Shown here: in pieces, positions 35,924 through 45,214 of the stretch | Layout: the number at the start of each line of letters is the position of its first letter | Numbering within the stretch: the stretch's first letter is position 1 | Source of the DNA: Pseudomonas putida W15Oct28 | GTDB lineage: Bacteria; Pseudomonadota; Gammaproteobacteria; Pseudomonadales; Pseudomonadaceae | Assembly (NCBI RefSeq): GCF_000708715.2 | Contig: NZ_JENB01000023.1 | Span: forward strand, 36,290-100,289 | Direction: 5' to 3' | DNA length: 64,000 nt | The notes under the pieces: generated by a model | The model's database searches: none | What the model saw: only the letters and a program-made list of their open reading frames with translations | What the model was told of the DNA's origin: nothing | Translations under genes and position numbers: made by a program

Positions 35924-37201
35924 ATGCTTTTTTCATTGCGCCAGAGATACCCACCCGTGAAAACTGCTGTAGCCCCCCTTCCCGCCGAGCCAGAGCCTGC
36001 TCTACTGAACGAAATGTGGATCGAAAAAGGCACCCCCGCCTTCATGAAGACCGTGCTGGCCCTGTTCAGCGGCGGCTTCGCCACCTTCGCCCTGCTGTAC
36101 TGCGTGCAGCCGATGATGCCGCTGCTGTCGAAAGAATTTGCCATCAACGCGGCCCAGAGCAGCCTGGTGTTGTCGGTGTCCACTGCCATGCTGGCGTTCG
36201 GCCTGTTGATCACCGGCCCCATTTCTGACCGCATCGGGCGCAAGCCGGTGATGGTGTTTGCCCTGGTTTGCGCCGCCCTCTCCACCTTGGCCAGCGCGGT
36301 GATGCCGAGCTGGGAACTGGTACTGGCAACCCGCGCCCTGGTGGGCCTGTCACTGAGCGGCCTGGCGGCTGTGGCCATGACCTACCTGAGCGAAGAGATC
36401 CACCCGCAGCACATCGGCCTGGCCATGGGCCTGTACATCGGCGGCAACGCCATTGGCGGCATGAGCGGACGGCTGATTACCGGCGTGCTGATCGACTTCG
36501 TCAGCTGGCACACGGCGATGCTGACCATCGGTGGCCTGGCCCTGGTCGCCGCCCTGGTGTTCTGGAAGGTGCTGCCGGAATCGCGCAACTTCCGCCCGCA
36601 GATGATGAGCCCACGCAGCCTGCTGGATGGCTTTATCATGCACTTCAAGGATGCCGGGCTACCGTGGCTGTTCCTCGAAGCCTTCCTGCTGATGGGCGCC
36701 TTCGTCACCCTGTTCAACTACATCGGCTACCGCTTGCTGGCCGAGCCTTACCACATGAACCAGGCGCTGGTGGGCTTGCTGTCGGTGGTCTACCTGTCTG
36801 GCATCTACAGTTCGGCACAAGTCGGCGCGCTGGCGGACAAGCTGGGCAGGCGCAAGGTGTTCTGGGCCAGTATCGTGGTGATGGCGGTTGGCTTGCTGAT
36901 GACCCTGGCCAGCCCGCTGGCGATGGTGATCGTGGGCATGCTGGTGTTCACCTTCGGCTTCTTTGGCGCGCACTCGGTGGCCAGCAGCTGGATCGGCCGC
37001 CGGGCACTGAAGGCCAAGGGGCAGGCATCGTCGCTGTACCTGTTCAGTTATTACGCAGGGTCGAGCGTGGCCGGTACTGCGGGCGGGGTGTTCTGGCACC
37101 AGTGGGGCTGGAACGGGATCGGGCTGTTCATTGGCAGCTTGCTGGCGGTGGCGTTGCTGGTGGCGTTGCACCTGAGCAAGTTACCGCCCAAATCGGTGTG
37201 A
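35924..37201 (+). CDS. MFS transporter, YnfM-like efflux family
   Basis: A 425-residue protein with 12 predicted membrane segments. The N-terminal part (GTPAFMKTVLALFSGGFATF, ALLYCVQPMMPLLSKEF, then GPISDRIGRKPVMV, the MFS signature loop) closely resembles E. coli YnfM as I know it; the substrate is not established. An internal GLPW-LEAFLLMG region begins the second half. The ATG at 35924 gives the full frame; a GTG at 35957 (VKTAVAPLP) is an alternative, and neither has a strong ribosome site. Divergent from the LysR gene. Confidence 0.88.
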   Translation: MLFSLRQRYPPVKTAVAPLPAEPEPALLNEMWIEKGTPAFMKTVLALFSGGFATFALLYCVQPMMPLLSKEFAINAAQSSLVLSVSTAMLAFGLLITGPISDRIGRKPVMVFALVCAALSTLASAVMPSWELVLATRALVGLSLSGLAAVAMTYLSEEIHPQHIGLAMGLYIGGNAIGGMSGRLITGVLIDFVSWHTAMLTIGGLALVAALVFWKVLPESRNFRPQMMSPRSLLDGFIMHFKDAGLPWLFLEAFLLMGAFVTLFNYIGYRLLAEPYHMNQALVGLLSVVYLSGIYSSAQVGALADKLGRRKVFWASIVVMAVGLLMTLASPLAMVIVGMLVFTFGFFGAHSVASSWIGRRALKAKGQASSLYLFSYYAGSSVAGTAGGVFWHQWGWNGIGLFIGSLLAVALLVALHLSKLPPKSV

Positions 37202-37204
37202 AGC

Positions 37205-37275
37205 ATTCGCGGGCACGCCCGCTCCCACAGGGTTCGGTGCAGTCCCTGTGGGAGCGGGCGTGCCCGCGAACAGGC
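37205..37275. repeat. REP pair (type 1), inverted, very close spacing
   Basis: TTCGCGGGCACGCCCGCTCC (37206-37231) and its partner CCTGTGGGAGCGGGCGTGCC (37244-37275), only 12 bases apart, could fold into one long hairpin between the convergent MFS and BOF genes. Confidence 0.88.
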
Positions 37276-37282
37276 CCTCGGA

Positions 37283-37630
37283 TCAGTTGATGATCTCGAC
37301 AATGTCCACATCCACTTCCCGGCTCATCAGGTGCTTCTCCACCTCACCGGTCAGCTTGACCTTGGTCTTGTCGTTGAACGGCGTCGGCGGCAGGTCTTCG
37401 TCATCGATCTCGACGGTAATGGTGCCGGTGTTGTCCTTGAACTCGTACTTGTCGTCGTTGTTGATCTTCTTGGTCACGAAGCCTGTCAGCACCACCGGAG
37501 TGTCATCGGCAGCTTCGTTGGCTGCAGCAACCGTGGTGACCGACTGGGCGCCGGGGCCGGTATAGGTCGCAGCCAGTGCGGCGGTGCTGAACAGAGGGGC
37601 GAGGATCAGAGCGAGATAATGTGCTTTCAT
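37283..37630 (-). CDS. YgiW/YdeI-type periplasmic OB-fold (BOF) stress protein
   Basis: A 115-residue exported protein. Signal peptide MKAHYLALILAPLFSTAALA, then an OB-fold of the BOF family with TPVVLTGFVTKKINNDDKYE, FKDNTGTITVEIDDEDL and KVKLTGEVEKHLMSREVDVD. Members bind small cationic or other ligands and respond to peroxide, acid or metal stress in enterics; exact ligand unknown. The start at 37630 was chosen for the signal peptide; the upstream frame runs into the hemE terminator. Confidence 0.9.
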   Translation of the reverse strand: MKAHYLALILAPLFSTAALAATYTGPGAQSVTTVAAANEAADDTPVVLTGFVTKKINNDDKYEFKDNTGTITVEIDDEDLPPTPFNDKTKVKLTGEVEKHLMSREVDVDIVEIIN

Positions 37631-37699
37631 GAGGATCGGGTCCTGTTTGGGTTTCGATGGGACCAGATTAGCGACGTTCGCTGAATTAAAACTTAATGC

Positions 37700-37735
37700 A
37701 ACAAAAAGCCCGGCACAGGGCCGGGCTTTTGTTTT
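37700..37735. terminator. Bidirectional terminator between BOF gene and hemE
   Basis: GCCCGGC (37708-37714), loop ACAGG and GCCGGGC (37720-37726) are flanked by AAAAA and TTTTGTTTT. On the minus strand it ends hemE. Confidence 0.88.
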
Positions 37736-37746
37736 CAGCAATCAAC

Positions 37747-38811
37747 TCACTGATGGTACTGCGCCGACAATTCATGCACGGCGTTGATGAACACGCCAGC
37801 GTGCTCCGGGTCGACTTCCGGGGTAATGCCATGGCCAAGGTTGAACACGTGGCCGGTACCCTTGCCATAGCTGGCCAGAATGCGTGCCACTTCCTGGCGG
37901 ATGGCCTCGGGCTTGGCGTACAGCACGGTCGGGTCCATGTTGCCTTGCAGCGCTACCTTGTCACCCACACGGCGGCGGGCGTCGCCGATTTCACAGGTCC
38001 AGTCCAGGCCCAATGCGTCGGCACCGGCTTCGGCAATGCTTTCCAGCCACAGGCCGCCGTTCTTGGTGAACAGGATCACCGGCACCTTGCGCCCTTCGTG
38101 TTCGCGGATCAGCCCGCTGACGATCTTGCGCATGTAGGCCAGGGAAAACTCCTGATAGGCCGCTGCCGACAGGTTGCCGCCCCAGGTGTCAAAGATCTGA
38201 ACGGCCTGGGCACCCGCCAGGATCTGGCCGTTGAGGTAGCTGGTGACCGACTGGGCCAGCTTGTCCAGCAGCAGGTGCAGGGCTTGAGGGTTGTCGTAGG
38301 CCATGGCCTTGGTCTTGCGGAAATCTTTCGACGAGCCGCCTTCGACCATGTAGGTGGCCAAGGTCCACGGGCTGCCGGAGAAGCCGATCAACGGCACGCG
38401 GCCATTGAGCTCACGGCGAATGGTGCTGACCGCGTCCATTACATAGCCCAGGTCTTTCTGCGGGTCGGGGATCGGCAGCGCTTCGATGTCGGCCGGGGTG
38501 CTGATGACCTTCTTGAAACGCGGGCCTTCGCCGGTTTCGAAGTACAGGCCCAGGCCCATGGCATCGGGGATGGTGAGGATGTCCGAGAACAGGATCGCCG
38601 CGTCCAGCGGGTAGCGTTCCAGCGGCTGCAGGGTGACCTCGCAGGCAAACTGCGGGTTCATGCACAGGCTCATGAAGTCGCCGGCCTTGGCGCGGCTGGC
38701 GCGGTACTCTGGCAGGTAGCGGCCGGCCTGGCGCATCATCCACACCGGGGTGACGTCTACGGGTTGCTTGAGCAGTGCACGCAGGAAACGGTCGTTCTTC
38801 AGGGCAGTCAT
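37747..38811 (-). CDS. hemE: Uroporphyrinogen decarboxylase
   Basis: A 354-residue cytoplasmic enzyme removing four carboxyls from uroporphyrinogen III to give coproporphyrinogen III in haem synthesis. Near the N-terminus, PVWMMRQAGRYLPEYRASR carries the signature and substrate-binding arginines; the conserved ILFSDILTIPDAMGLGL, GFSGSPWTLATYMVEGGSS and FTKNGGLWLESIAEAGADAL follow. Full length. It lies downstream of gltD with a terminator between, so it has its own promoter in the 130-bp gap. Confidence 0.98.
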   Translation of the reverse strand: MTALKNDRFLRALLKQPVDVTPVWMMRQAGRYLPEYRASRAKAGDFMSLCMNPQFACEVTLQPLERYPLDAAILFSDILTIPDAMGLGLYFETGEGPRFKKVISTPADIEALPIPDPQKDLGYVMDAVSTIRRELNGRVPLIGFSGSPWTLATYMVEGGSSKDFRKTKAMAYDNPQALHLLLDKLAQSVTSYLNGQILAGAQAVQIFDTWGGNLSAAAYQEFSLAYMRKIVSGLIREHEGRKVPVILFTKNGGLWLESIAEAGADALGLDWTCEIGDARRRVGDKVALQGNMDPTVLYAKPEAIRQEVARILASYGKGTGHVFNLGHGITPEVDPEHAGVFINAVHELSAQYHQ

Positions 38812-38855
38812 GTCGGCATCCGGAAAAATAGTGCGGGCATTTTCTCAGACGCACA

Positions 38856-38889
38856 AAGAAAAGGCACGGCTGTTTGCCGTGCCTTTTCT
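38856..38889 (-). terminator. Terminator downstream of gltD
   Basis: GGCACGGC / GCCGTGCC (38863-38883) with a five-base loop; on the minus strand the stem is followed by TTTTCTTTG. It lies about 60 bases beyond the gltD stop and separates gltBD from hemE. Confidence 0.85.
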
Positions 38890-38911
38890 CTATGGGTATG
38901 TCCTGGATCAA

Positions 38912-38933
38912 TAGATTTTGTATACAAAATCTA
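38912..38933. promoter_or_regulatory. 22-bp perfect palindrome between gltD and hemE
   Basis: This 22-bp site reads TAGATTTTGTA and then its exact reverse complement, so it is perfectly self-complementary with no spacer. It starts seven bases after the gltD stop and about 100 bp upstream of hemE. The core TTGTATACAA resembles operators of FadR-type GntR regulators. No such regulator gene is in the window, and the target is unknown. Confidence 0.55.
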
Positions 38934-38940
38934 AATAACT

Positions 38941-40359
38941 TCAGACTTCGAGGTAGTCCAGGATGCCTTCGGCAGCGGTCCGGCCTTCGAAAATAGCCGT
39001 TACCACCAGGTCCGAACCGCGCACCATGTCGCCACCGGCAAACACTTTCGGGTTGCTGGTCTGGTGCTTGAACTTGCCTTTCTCCGGGGCCACCACACGG
39101 CCCTGGCTGTCCAGCTGGATACCATGCTGCTCGAACCACGGTGCCGGGCTCGGGCGGAAGCCGAAGGCGATCACCACGGCATCGGCCGGCAGGATCTCTT
39201 CGGAACCCGGGATCGGCTCCGGGCTGCGGCGGCCACGGGCATCCGGCTCGCCGAGACGGGTCTCGACCACCTTCACGCCTTCTACCTTGTCCTCGCCAAC
39301 AATGGCGATAGGCTGGCGGTTGTAGAGGAACTTCACGCCCTCTTCCTTGGCGTTCTTCACCTCTTTGCGCGAACCCGGCATGTTGGCTTCGTCACGGCGA
39401 TAGGCGCAAGTGACCGCTTGCGCGCCTTGGCGGATCGACGTGCGGTTGCAGTCCATCGCGGTGTCACCACCGCCCAGCACCACAACCTTCTTGCCCCGCA
39501 TGTCGACGAAGTCTTCCGGCGACTTCTCGAAGCCCAGGTTGCGGTTGACGTTGGCGATCAGGAAATCCAGCGCGTCATGCACGCCCGGCAGGTCTTCGCC
39601 CGGGAAGCCGCCCTTCATGTAGGTGTAGGTACCCATGCCCATGAAAACAGCGTCGTACTCGGCGAGCAGCTGCTCCATGGTGATGTCGGTGCCCACCTCG
39701 GTGTTCAGGCGGAACTCGATGCCCATGCCGGTGAACACTTCGCGGCGGTTGCTGAGCACGGTCTTTTCCAGCTTGAACTCGGGGATGCCAAAGGTCAGCA
39801 GGCCGCCGATTTCCGGGTTCTTGTCGAACACCACCGGCGTCACACCAGCACGCACCAGCACGTCGGCGCAGCCCAGGCCAGCCGGGCCGGCACCGATAAT
39901 GGCGACGCGCTTGCCGGTTGGCTTGACCTTGGACATGTCCGGGCGCCAGCCCATGGCGAAGGCGGTGTCGGTGATGTACTTCTCCACCGAACCGATGGTC
40001 ACCGCGCCGAAGCCGTCGTTCAGGGTGCAGGCACCTTCACACAGACGGTCTTGCGGGCACACGCGGCCGCACACTTCCGGCAGGGTGTTGGTCTGGTGCG
40101 ACAGTTCGGCCGCAGCCAGAATGTTGCCTTCGGAAACCAGCTTCAACCAGTTGGGGATGAAGTTGTGCACCGGGCACTTCCATTCGCAATACGGATTACC
40201 GCAGCCCAGGCAGCGGTGCGCCTGGTCTACGGACTGCTGCGGCTTGAACGGTTCGTAGATTTCCACGAACTCCTTCTTGCGCTGGCGCAGCAGCTTTTTC
40301 TTCGGGTCCTTGCGGCCCACTTCGATGAACTGGAAGTCGTTATTCAGACGTTCAGCCAT
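38941..40359 (-). CDS. gltD: Glutamate synthase, small (beta) subunit
   Basis: A 472-residue Fe-S flavoprotein feeding NADPH electrons to GltB. N-terminal cysteines for 4Fe-4S clusters lie in HRCLGCGNPYCEWKCPVHN (about 47-65) and CGRVCPQDRLCEGACTL; the FAD site is IIGAGPAGLGCADVL (about 150-164) and the NADPH site VVVLGGGDTAMDC. A short CAYRRDEANMPGSRKE segment follows. Preceded by GAGG (40367-40370). It is downstream of gltB with a 123-bp gap that contains a large hairpin. Confidence 0.98.
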   Translation of the reverse strand: MAERLNNDFQFIEVGRKDPKKKLLRQRKKEFVEIYEPFKPQQSVDQAHRCLGCGNPYCEWKCPVHNFIPNWLKLVSEGNILAAAELSHQTNTLPEVCGRVCPQDRLCEGACTLNDGFGAVTIGSVEKYITDTAFAMGWRPDMSKVKPTGKRVAIIGAGPAGLGCADVLVRAGVTPVVFDKNPEIGGLLTFGIPEFKLEKTVLSNRREVFTGMGIEFRLNTEVGTDITMEQLLAEYDAVFMGMGTYTYMKGGFPGEDLPGVHDALDFLIANVNRNLGFEKSPEDFVDMRGKKVVVLGGGDTAMDCNRTSIRQGAQAVTCAYRRDEANMPGSRKEVKNAKEEGVKFLYNRQPIAIVGEDKVEGVKVVETRLGEPDARGRRSPEPIPGSEEILPADAVVIAFGFRPSPAPWFEQHGIQLDSQGRVVAPEKGKFKHQTSNPKVFAGGDMVRGSDLVVTAIFEGRTAAEGILDYLEV

Positions 40360-40380
40360 TTTTCAAAACCTCTTTACAGC

Positions 40381-40478
40381 AGCTGCAAGCTACACGCTGC
40401 AAGCCGCAAGACGATCACTTAAGCCGGGCAAACCTCGTACTGCCTTTACGTGCAACTTGAGGCTTGCCACTTGCAGCT
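40381..40478. repeat. Long imperfect inverted repeat between gltB and gltD
   Basis: AGCTGCAAG (40381-40389) pairs with CTTGCAGCT (40470-40478), and GCAAGCC (40399-40405) pairs with GGCTTGC (40461-40467), giving a hairpin of nearly 100 nt. In the gltBD transcript it would lie just after the gltB stop and could set the GltB:GltD ratio or stabilise the gltB message. Confidence 0.7.
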
Positions 40479-40482
40479 GTTT

Positions 40483-43400
40483 TTACTGCGGGTTGGCACG
40501 CGTGCTGGACAACAGTTGCTTCAGGTTGGCTGCCTTCGGCTTCACCAGCCAGAAGCGCCGCACGTAGTCGTCCAGGTTCTCCGAGAGCTCACGCCCCCAC
40601 TCGCTGCCGGTTTCTTCCACATACTCGCCAAGGACGCGCGCCAGGTGGCTGCGGTAGGCCTCCATCGCTTCACCACTGATACGCTGGATTTCCACCAGCT
40701 CGTGGTTGAGCTTGTCGACGAAGCTATTGTCCATGTCGAGCACGTAGGCGAAGCCGCCAGTCATGCCAGAACCGAAGTTGTAACCGGTCTTGCCCAGGAC
40801 GCAGACAAAGCCGCCGGTCATGTACTCACAGCAGTGATCGCCAGTGCCCTCGACAACAGCGTGGGCGCCGGAGTTACGCACAGCGAAGCGCTCGCCCGCA
40901 GTACCTGCGGCAAACAGCTTGCCGCCAGTGGCACCGTACAGGCAGGTGTTGCCGACGATGGCGCTGTGCTGGGTTTCGAACGGGCTGCCGGCTGGCGGCA
41001 CGATGGTGACCTTGCCACCGGTCATGCCCTTGCCGACGTAGTCGTTGGCATCGCCTTGCAGGTGCAGGTTCAGGCCACCGGCGTTCCACACGCCGAAGCT
41101 CTGGCCCGCAGTACCCTTGAAGCGGAAGGTGATCGGGTTGGCGGCCATGCCCTGGTTGCCGTACAGCTTGGCGATTTCGCCAGAGATACGGGCACCGATG
41201 GAACGGTCGCAGTTGCAGATGTCGAGGTTGAACTCGCCACCGGCCTGATCGCGGATCGCCGGCAGGGCCATTTCCACCATCTTCTCGGCCAGCTCACCCT
41301 TGTCGAACGGTGGGTTCTTGTCGACTTCGCAGAACTGCGGCTTGTCAGCCGGAATGTGCGAGCTGCCCAGCAGCGGCGACAGGTCCAGGTGGTGCTGGCG
41401 TTCGGTGTCGCCTGGCAGCATTTCGAGCAGGTCGGTACGGCCGATCAGCTCGCCCAGGCTGCGCACGCCCAGCTTGGCCAGCCACTCACGGGTCTCTTCA
41501 GCGACGAAGGTGAAGAAGTTGATCACCATGTCGACGGTGCCGATGTAGTGGTCCTTGCGCAGCTTGTCGTTCTGGGTGGCTACGCCGGTGGCGCAGTTGT
41601 TCAGGTGGCAGATGCGCAGGTACTTGCAGCCCAGGGCGATCATTGGCGCGGTGCCGAAGCCGAAGCTTTCGGCGCCGAGGATGGCCGCCTTGATCACGTC
41701 CAGGCCGGTTTTCAGGCCGCCGTCGGTCTGTACCCGTACCTTGCCGCGCAGGTCGTTGCCGCGCAGGGTCTGGTGGGTTTCGGCCAGGCCCAGTTCCCAC
41801 GGGGCGCCGGCGTACTTGATCGAGGTCAGTGGCGAAGCACCGGTACCACCGTCGTAACCCGAGATGGTGATCAGGTCGGCATAGGCCTTGGCGACGCCAG
41901 CGGCGATGGTGCCCACGCCGGCTTCTGCCACCAGTTTCACGGACACCAGGGCCTGCGGGTTGACCTGCTTGAGGTCGTAGATCAGCTGGGCCAGGTCTTC
42001 GATCGAATAGATGTCATGGTGCGGCGGTGGCGAGATCAGGGTCACGCCCGGTACCGCATAACGCAGCTTGGCGATCAGGCCGTTGACCTTGCCGCCCGGC
42101 AGCTGGCCGCCTTCACCCGGCTTGGCGCCCTGGGCAACCTTGATCTGCAGCACTTCGGCGTTGACCAGGTATTCCGGGGTCACACCAAAGCGGCCGGTGG
42201 CCACCTGCTTGATCTTGGAGCTGCGGATGGTGCCGTAGCGCGACGGGTCTTCACCGCCTTCACCCGAGTTGGAACGCGCGCCCAGGCGGTTCATCGCCTC
42301 GGCCAGCGCTTCGTGCGCCTCTGGCGACAGTGCACCCAGCGAGATACCGGCGGAGTCGAAACGCTTGAGGATGGCCTCCAGCGGCTCGATCTGCTCCAGC
42401 GCCAGTGGCTGGTCCGCCACTTTCACCTTCAGCAGGTCGCGGATCATCGATACCGGGCGCTGGTCGACCAGCGTGGTGTATTCCTTGAACTTGGCGTAGT
42501 CGCCCTGCTGCACAGCGGCTTGCAGGGTGTTGACCACGTCCGGGTTGTAGGCGTGGTATTCGCCACCGTGGACGAACTTCAGCAGGCCACCTTGCTGGAT
42601 CGGCTTGCGCGCGCTCCAGGCTTCGGCCGCCAGCAGCTTCTGGTCGCTTTCCAGGTCTTCGAAACGCGCACCCTTGATGCGGCTGGACACGCCCTTGAAG
42701 CTCAGGCCAACCACTTCTTCGGACAAGCCGATGGCTTCGAACAGCTGCGCACCGCGGTACGAGGTGATCGTGGAGATACCCATCTTCGACAGGATCTTCA
42801 GCAGGCCCTTGGAGATGCCCTTGCGGTAGTACTTGAACACTTCGTCCAGGTCGCCCAGCACTTCGCCGGTGCGGATCAGGTCGGCCAGCACTTCATACGC
42901 CAGGTACGGGTAAACGGCCGAGGCACCGAAGCCCAGCAGCACGGCAAAGTGGTGCGGGTCGCGGGCGGTAGCGGTTTCAACCAGGATATTGCTGTCGCAA
43001 CGCAGACCCTGTTCGGTCAGGCGGTGGTGTACGGCGCCTACAGCCAGCGAAGCGTGCACCGGCAGCTTGCCCGGGGCGATGTAGCGGTCGCTCAGCACCA
43101 GCTGGGTCTTGCCAGCGCGCACGGCTTCTTCAGCCTGGTCGGCGATGTTGCGAATGGCCGCTTCCAGGCCGACGCTCTGCTCATAGTTGAGGTCGATCAG
43201 CTGGCGGTCGAAACCTTCGCGCTCCAGGTTCATCAGCGAACGCCACTTGGCGGGCGAGATGACCGGCGAGCTGAGGATGACCCGCGAAGCGTGCTCCGGG
43301 GACTCCTGGAAGATATTGCGCTCGGCGCCCAGGCAGATCTCCAGCGACATCACGATGGCTTCGCGAAGCGGGTCGATCGGCGGGTTGGTGACCTGGGCGA

Positions 43401-44928
43401 ACTGCTGGCGGAAGAAGTCGAAAGGCGAACGCACACGCTGGGACAGCACGGCCATCGGCGTGTCGTCACCCATCGAACCAACGGCTTCCTGGCCCTGCTC
43501 ACCCAGCGGGCGCAGCACCTGGTCACGCTCTTCGAAGGTGACCTGGAACATCTTCATGTATTGCTTGAGCTGGTCAGCGTCGTAGCTGGCCGCGCCCTGG
43601 TCGTCGGTCAGCGTCGCCTGAATGCGGGTGGCGTGCTGACGCAGCCAGCGCTTGTACGGGTGGCGCGACTTCAGGCGGTTGTCGATGGCGTCGGTGTCGA
43701 GGATCTGGCCGGTTTCAGTGTCCACGGCAAGGATCTGCCCTGGGCCGACACGGCCCTTGGCCAGCACTTCCTCAGGCTGGTAGCCCCATACGCCAATTTC
43801 CGAGGCGATGGTGATGTAGCCGTTGGTGGTGGTCACCCAGCGCGCCGGGCGCAGGCCGTTGCGGTCGAGCAGGCACACCGCGTGGCGACCTTCGGTCATG
43901 ACGATACCGGCCGGGCCATCCCACGGCTCCATGTGCATGGAGTTGTATTCGTAGAAGGCGCGCAGGTCGGCGTCCATGGTCTCGACGTTCTGCCAGGCTG
44001 GCGGTACCAGCATGCGCACGCCGCGGAACAGGTCGATGCCACCGGTCACCATCAGCTCCAGCATGTTGTCCATGCTCGACGAGTCGGAACCGACGCGGTT
44101 GACCAGCGGGCCGAGCTCTTCGAGGTCGGGGATCTGGTCATTGGCGAACTTGGTGCGACGGGCCATGGCCCAGTTGCGGTTGCCGGTGATGGTGTTGATC
44201 TCGCCGTTGTGGGCGAGGAAGCGGAACGGCTGCGCCAGCGGCCATTTCGGCAGGGTGTTGGTGGAGAAGCGCTGGTGGAACACGCAGATCGCGGTTTGCA
44301 GGCGCTCGTCACCCAGGTCTGGATAAAACGCCGCGAGATCGCGCGGCATCATCAGGCCTTTGTAGATGATGGTCTTGTGCGAGAAGCTGCAGATGTAGTG
44401 GTCGCTGTCGTGGGCGTTAGCCACCGACGAACGGCGACGGGCACTGAACAGCTTGATGGCGAACTCCTGGTCGCTCAGGCCTTCACCGCCGATGAACACT
44501 TGTTCGATCTGCGGCAGGCGCTCCAGGGCCAGGCGGCCAAGTACGCTGGTGTCGATCGGAACCTTGCGCCAGCCGACCAGTTTCAGGCCAGCGGCGAGGA
44601 TCTCGCGGTCCATGTTGGCGCGGGCAGCTTCGGCTTTGACCGGGTCCTGGTTGAAGAACACCATGCCGACGGCGTACTGCTTGGGCAGCTCGACGGCGAA
44701 GTGATCCTGGGCCACGGCTCGCAGGAACTGATCGGGCTTCTGCATCAACAGACCGCAACCGTCGCCGGTCTTGCCGTCGGCGTTGATACCGCCGCGGTGA
44801 GTCATGCAAGTCAGCGCCTGCATGGCGGTTTGCAGAAGGTGGTGGCTCGGTACGCCCGTCATATGGGCGATCAGGCCAAAACCACAGTTGTCCTTGAATT
44901 CTTCGGGATGGTACAGACCTGTTTTCAT
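40483..44928 (-). CDS. gltB: Glutamate synthase, large (alpha) subunit
   Basis: A 1481-residue cytoplasmic enzyme making two glutamates from glutamine and 2-oxoglutarate. The class II glutaminase domain starts with the nucleophile Cys15 after a short propeptide (NCGFGLIAHM); central and FMN-binding synthase domains follow, with GGEDPSRYG, KVNGLIAKLRYAVPGVTLIS and the 3Fe-4S cysteines in LGCKYLRICHLNNCATGVATQ; the beta-helix C-terminus has GGKLFAAGTAGERFAVRNSG. The start at 44928 (MKTGLYHPEEF) places Cys15 correctly. With gltD and glnA it forms the ammonia-assimilation cycle. Confidence 0.98.
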   Translation of the reverse strand: MKTGLYHPEEFKDNCGFGLIAHMTGVPSHHLLQTAMQALTCMTHRGGINADGKTGDGCGLLMQKPDQFLRAVAQDHFAVELPKQYAVGMVFFNQDPVKAEAARANMDREILAAGLKLVGWRKVPIDTSVLGRLALERLPQIEQVFIGGEGLSDQEFAIKLFSARRRSSVANAHDSDHYICSFSHKTIIYKGLMMPRDLAAFYPDLGDERLQTAICVFHQRFSTNTLPKWPLAQPFRFLAHNGEINTITGNRNWAMARRTKFANDQIPDLEELGPLVNRVGSDSSSMDNMLELMVTGGIDLFRGVRMLVPPAWQNVETMDADLRAFYEYNSMHMEPWDGPAGIVMTEGRHAVCLLDRNGLRPARWVTTTNGYITIASEIGVWGYQPEEVLAKGRVGPGQILAVDTETGQILDTDAIDNRLKSRHPYKRWLRQHATRIQATLTDDQGAASYDADQLKQYMKMFQVTFEERDQVLRPLGEQGQEAVGSMGDDTPMAVLSQRVRSPFDFFRQQFAQVTNPPIDPLREAIVMSLEICLGAERNIFQESPEHASRVILSSPVISPAKWRSLMNLEREGFDRQLIDLNYEQSVGLEAAIRNIADQAEEAVRAGKTQLVLSDRYIAPGKLPVHASLAVGAVHHRLTEQGLRCDSNILVETATARDPHHFAVLLGFGASAVYPYLAYEVLADLIRTGEVLGDLDEVFKYYRKGISKGLLKILSKMGISTITSYRGAQLFEAIGLSEEVVGLSFKGVSSRIKGARFEDLESDQKLLAAEAWSARKPIQQGGLLKFVHGGEYHAYNPDVVNTLQAAVQQGDYAKFKEYTTLVDQRPVSMIRDLLKVKVADQPLALEQIEPLEAILKRFDSAGISLGALSPEAHEALAEAMNRLGARSNSGEGGEDPSRYGTIRSSKIKQVATGRFGVTPEYLVNAEVLQIKVAQGAKPGEGGQLPGGKVNGLIAKLRYAVPGVTLISPPPHHDIYSIEDLAQLIYDLKQVNPQALVSVKLVAEAGVGTIAAGVAKAYADLITISGYDGGTGASPLTSIKYAGAPWELGLAETHQTLRGNDLRGKVRVQTDGGLKTGLDVIKAAILGAESFGFGTAPMIALGCKYLRICHLNNCATGVATQNDKLRKDHYIGTVDMVINFFTFVAEETREWLAKLGVRSLGELIGRTDLLEMLPGDTERQHHLDLSPLLGSSHIPADKPQFCEVDKNPPFDKGELAEKMVEMALPAIRDQAGGEFNLDICNCDRSIGARISGEIAKLYGNQGMAANPITFRFKGTAGQSFGVWNAGGLNLHLQGDANDYVGKGMTGGKVTIVPPAGSPFETQHSAIVGNTCLYGATGGKLFAAGTAGERFAVRNSGAHAVVEGTGDHCCEYMTGGFVCVLGKTGYNFGSGMTGGFAYVLDMDNSFVDKLNHELVEIQRISGEAMEAYRSHLARVLGEYVEETGSEWGRELSENLDDYVRRFWLVKPKAANLKQLLSSTRANPQ

Positions 44929-45068
44929 AGACACATTCTCACCAGGTTCACCTCTCAACGGAGGCAAATCTCTTTTTTAACAACCACTTACCATCCACGC
45001 CGATCAAACGCCAGCTTTTTTGCGGTGGTCATGGAAAACCATTGTTGCACAGCGACAGCGATGCCCAC

Positions 45069-45097
45069 AAATTTTCATGTCTCACCATTGAAAATTT
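45069..45097. promoter_or_regulatory. Inverted repeat with 11-bp spacer upstream of gltB
   Basis: AAATTTTCA (45069-45077) and TGAAAATTT (45089-45097) are perfect 9-bp arms around 11 bases, a T-N11-A layout typical of LysR-family regulators. It is about 140 bp before the gltB start. The rest of 44929-45214 holds no gene that I can support. Confidence 0.45.
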
Positions 45098-45214
45098 ATG
45101 TCGCAATTTTGAATGTTTTTGCGCCATGCGCCGTGATAACGGCTTGGCTCGAGTCTGAAGCGTTTCAGCCATGACTGCAACTAGGGGCTTGTGGCCGGCA
45201 GTCTGGGACAGAAA

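Noticed and set aside
40450..45174. 1574-codon open frame on the plus strand
   Set aside because: Antisense to gltB across its whole length. High GC third positions keep the opposite strand open; composition is unlike a real protein.
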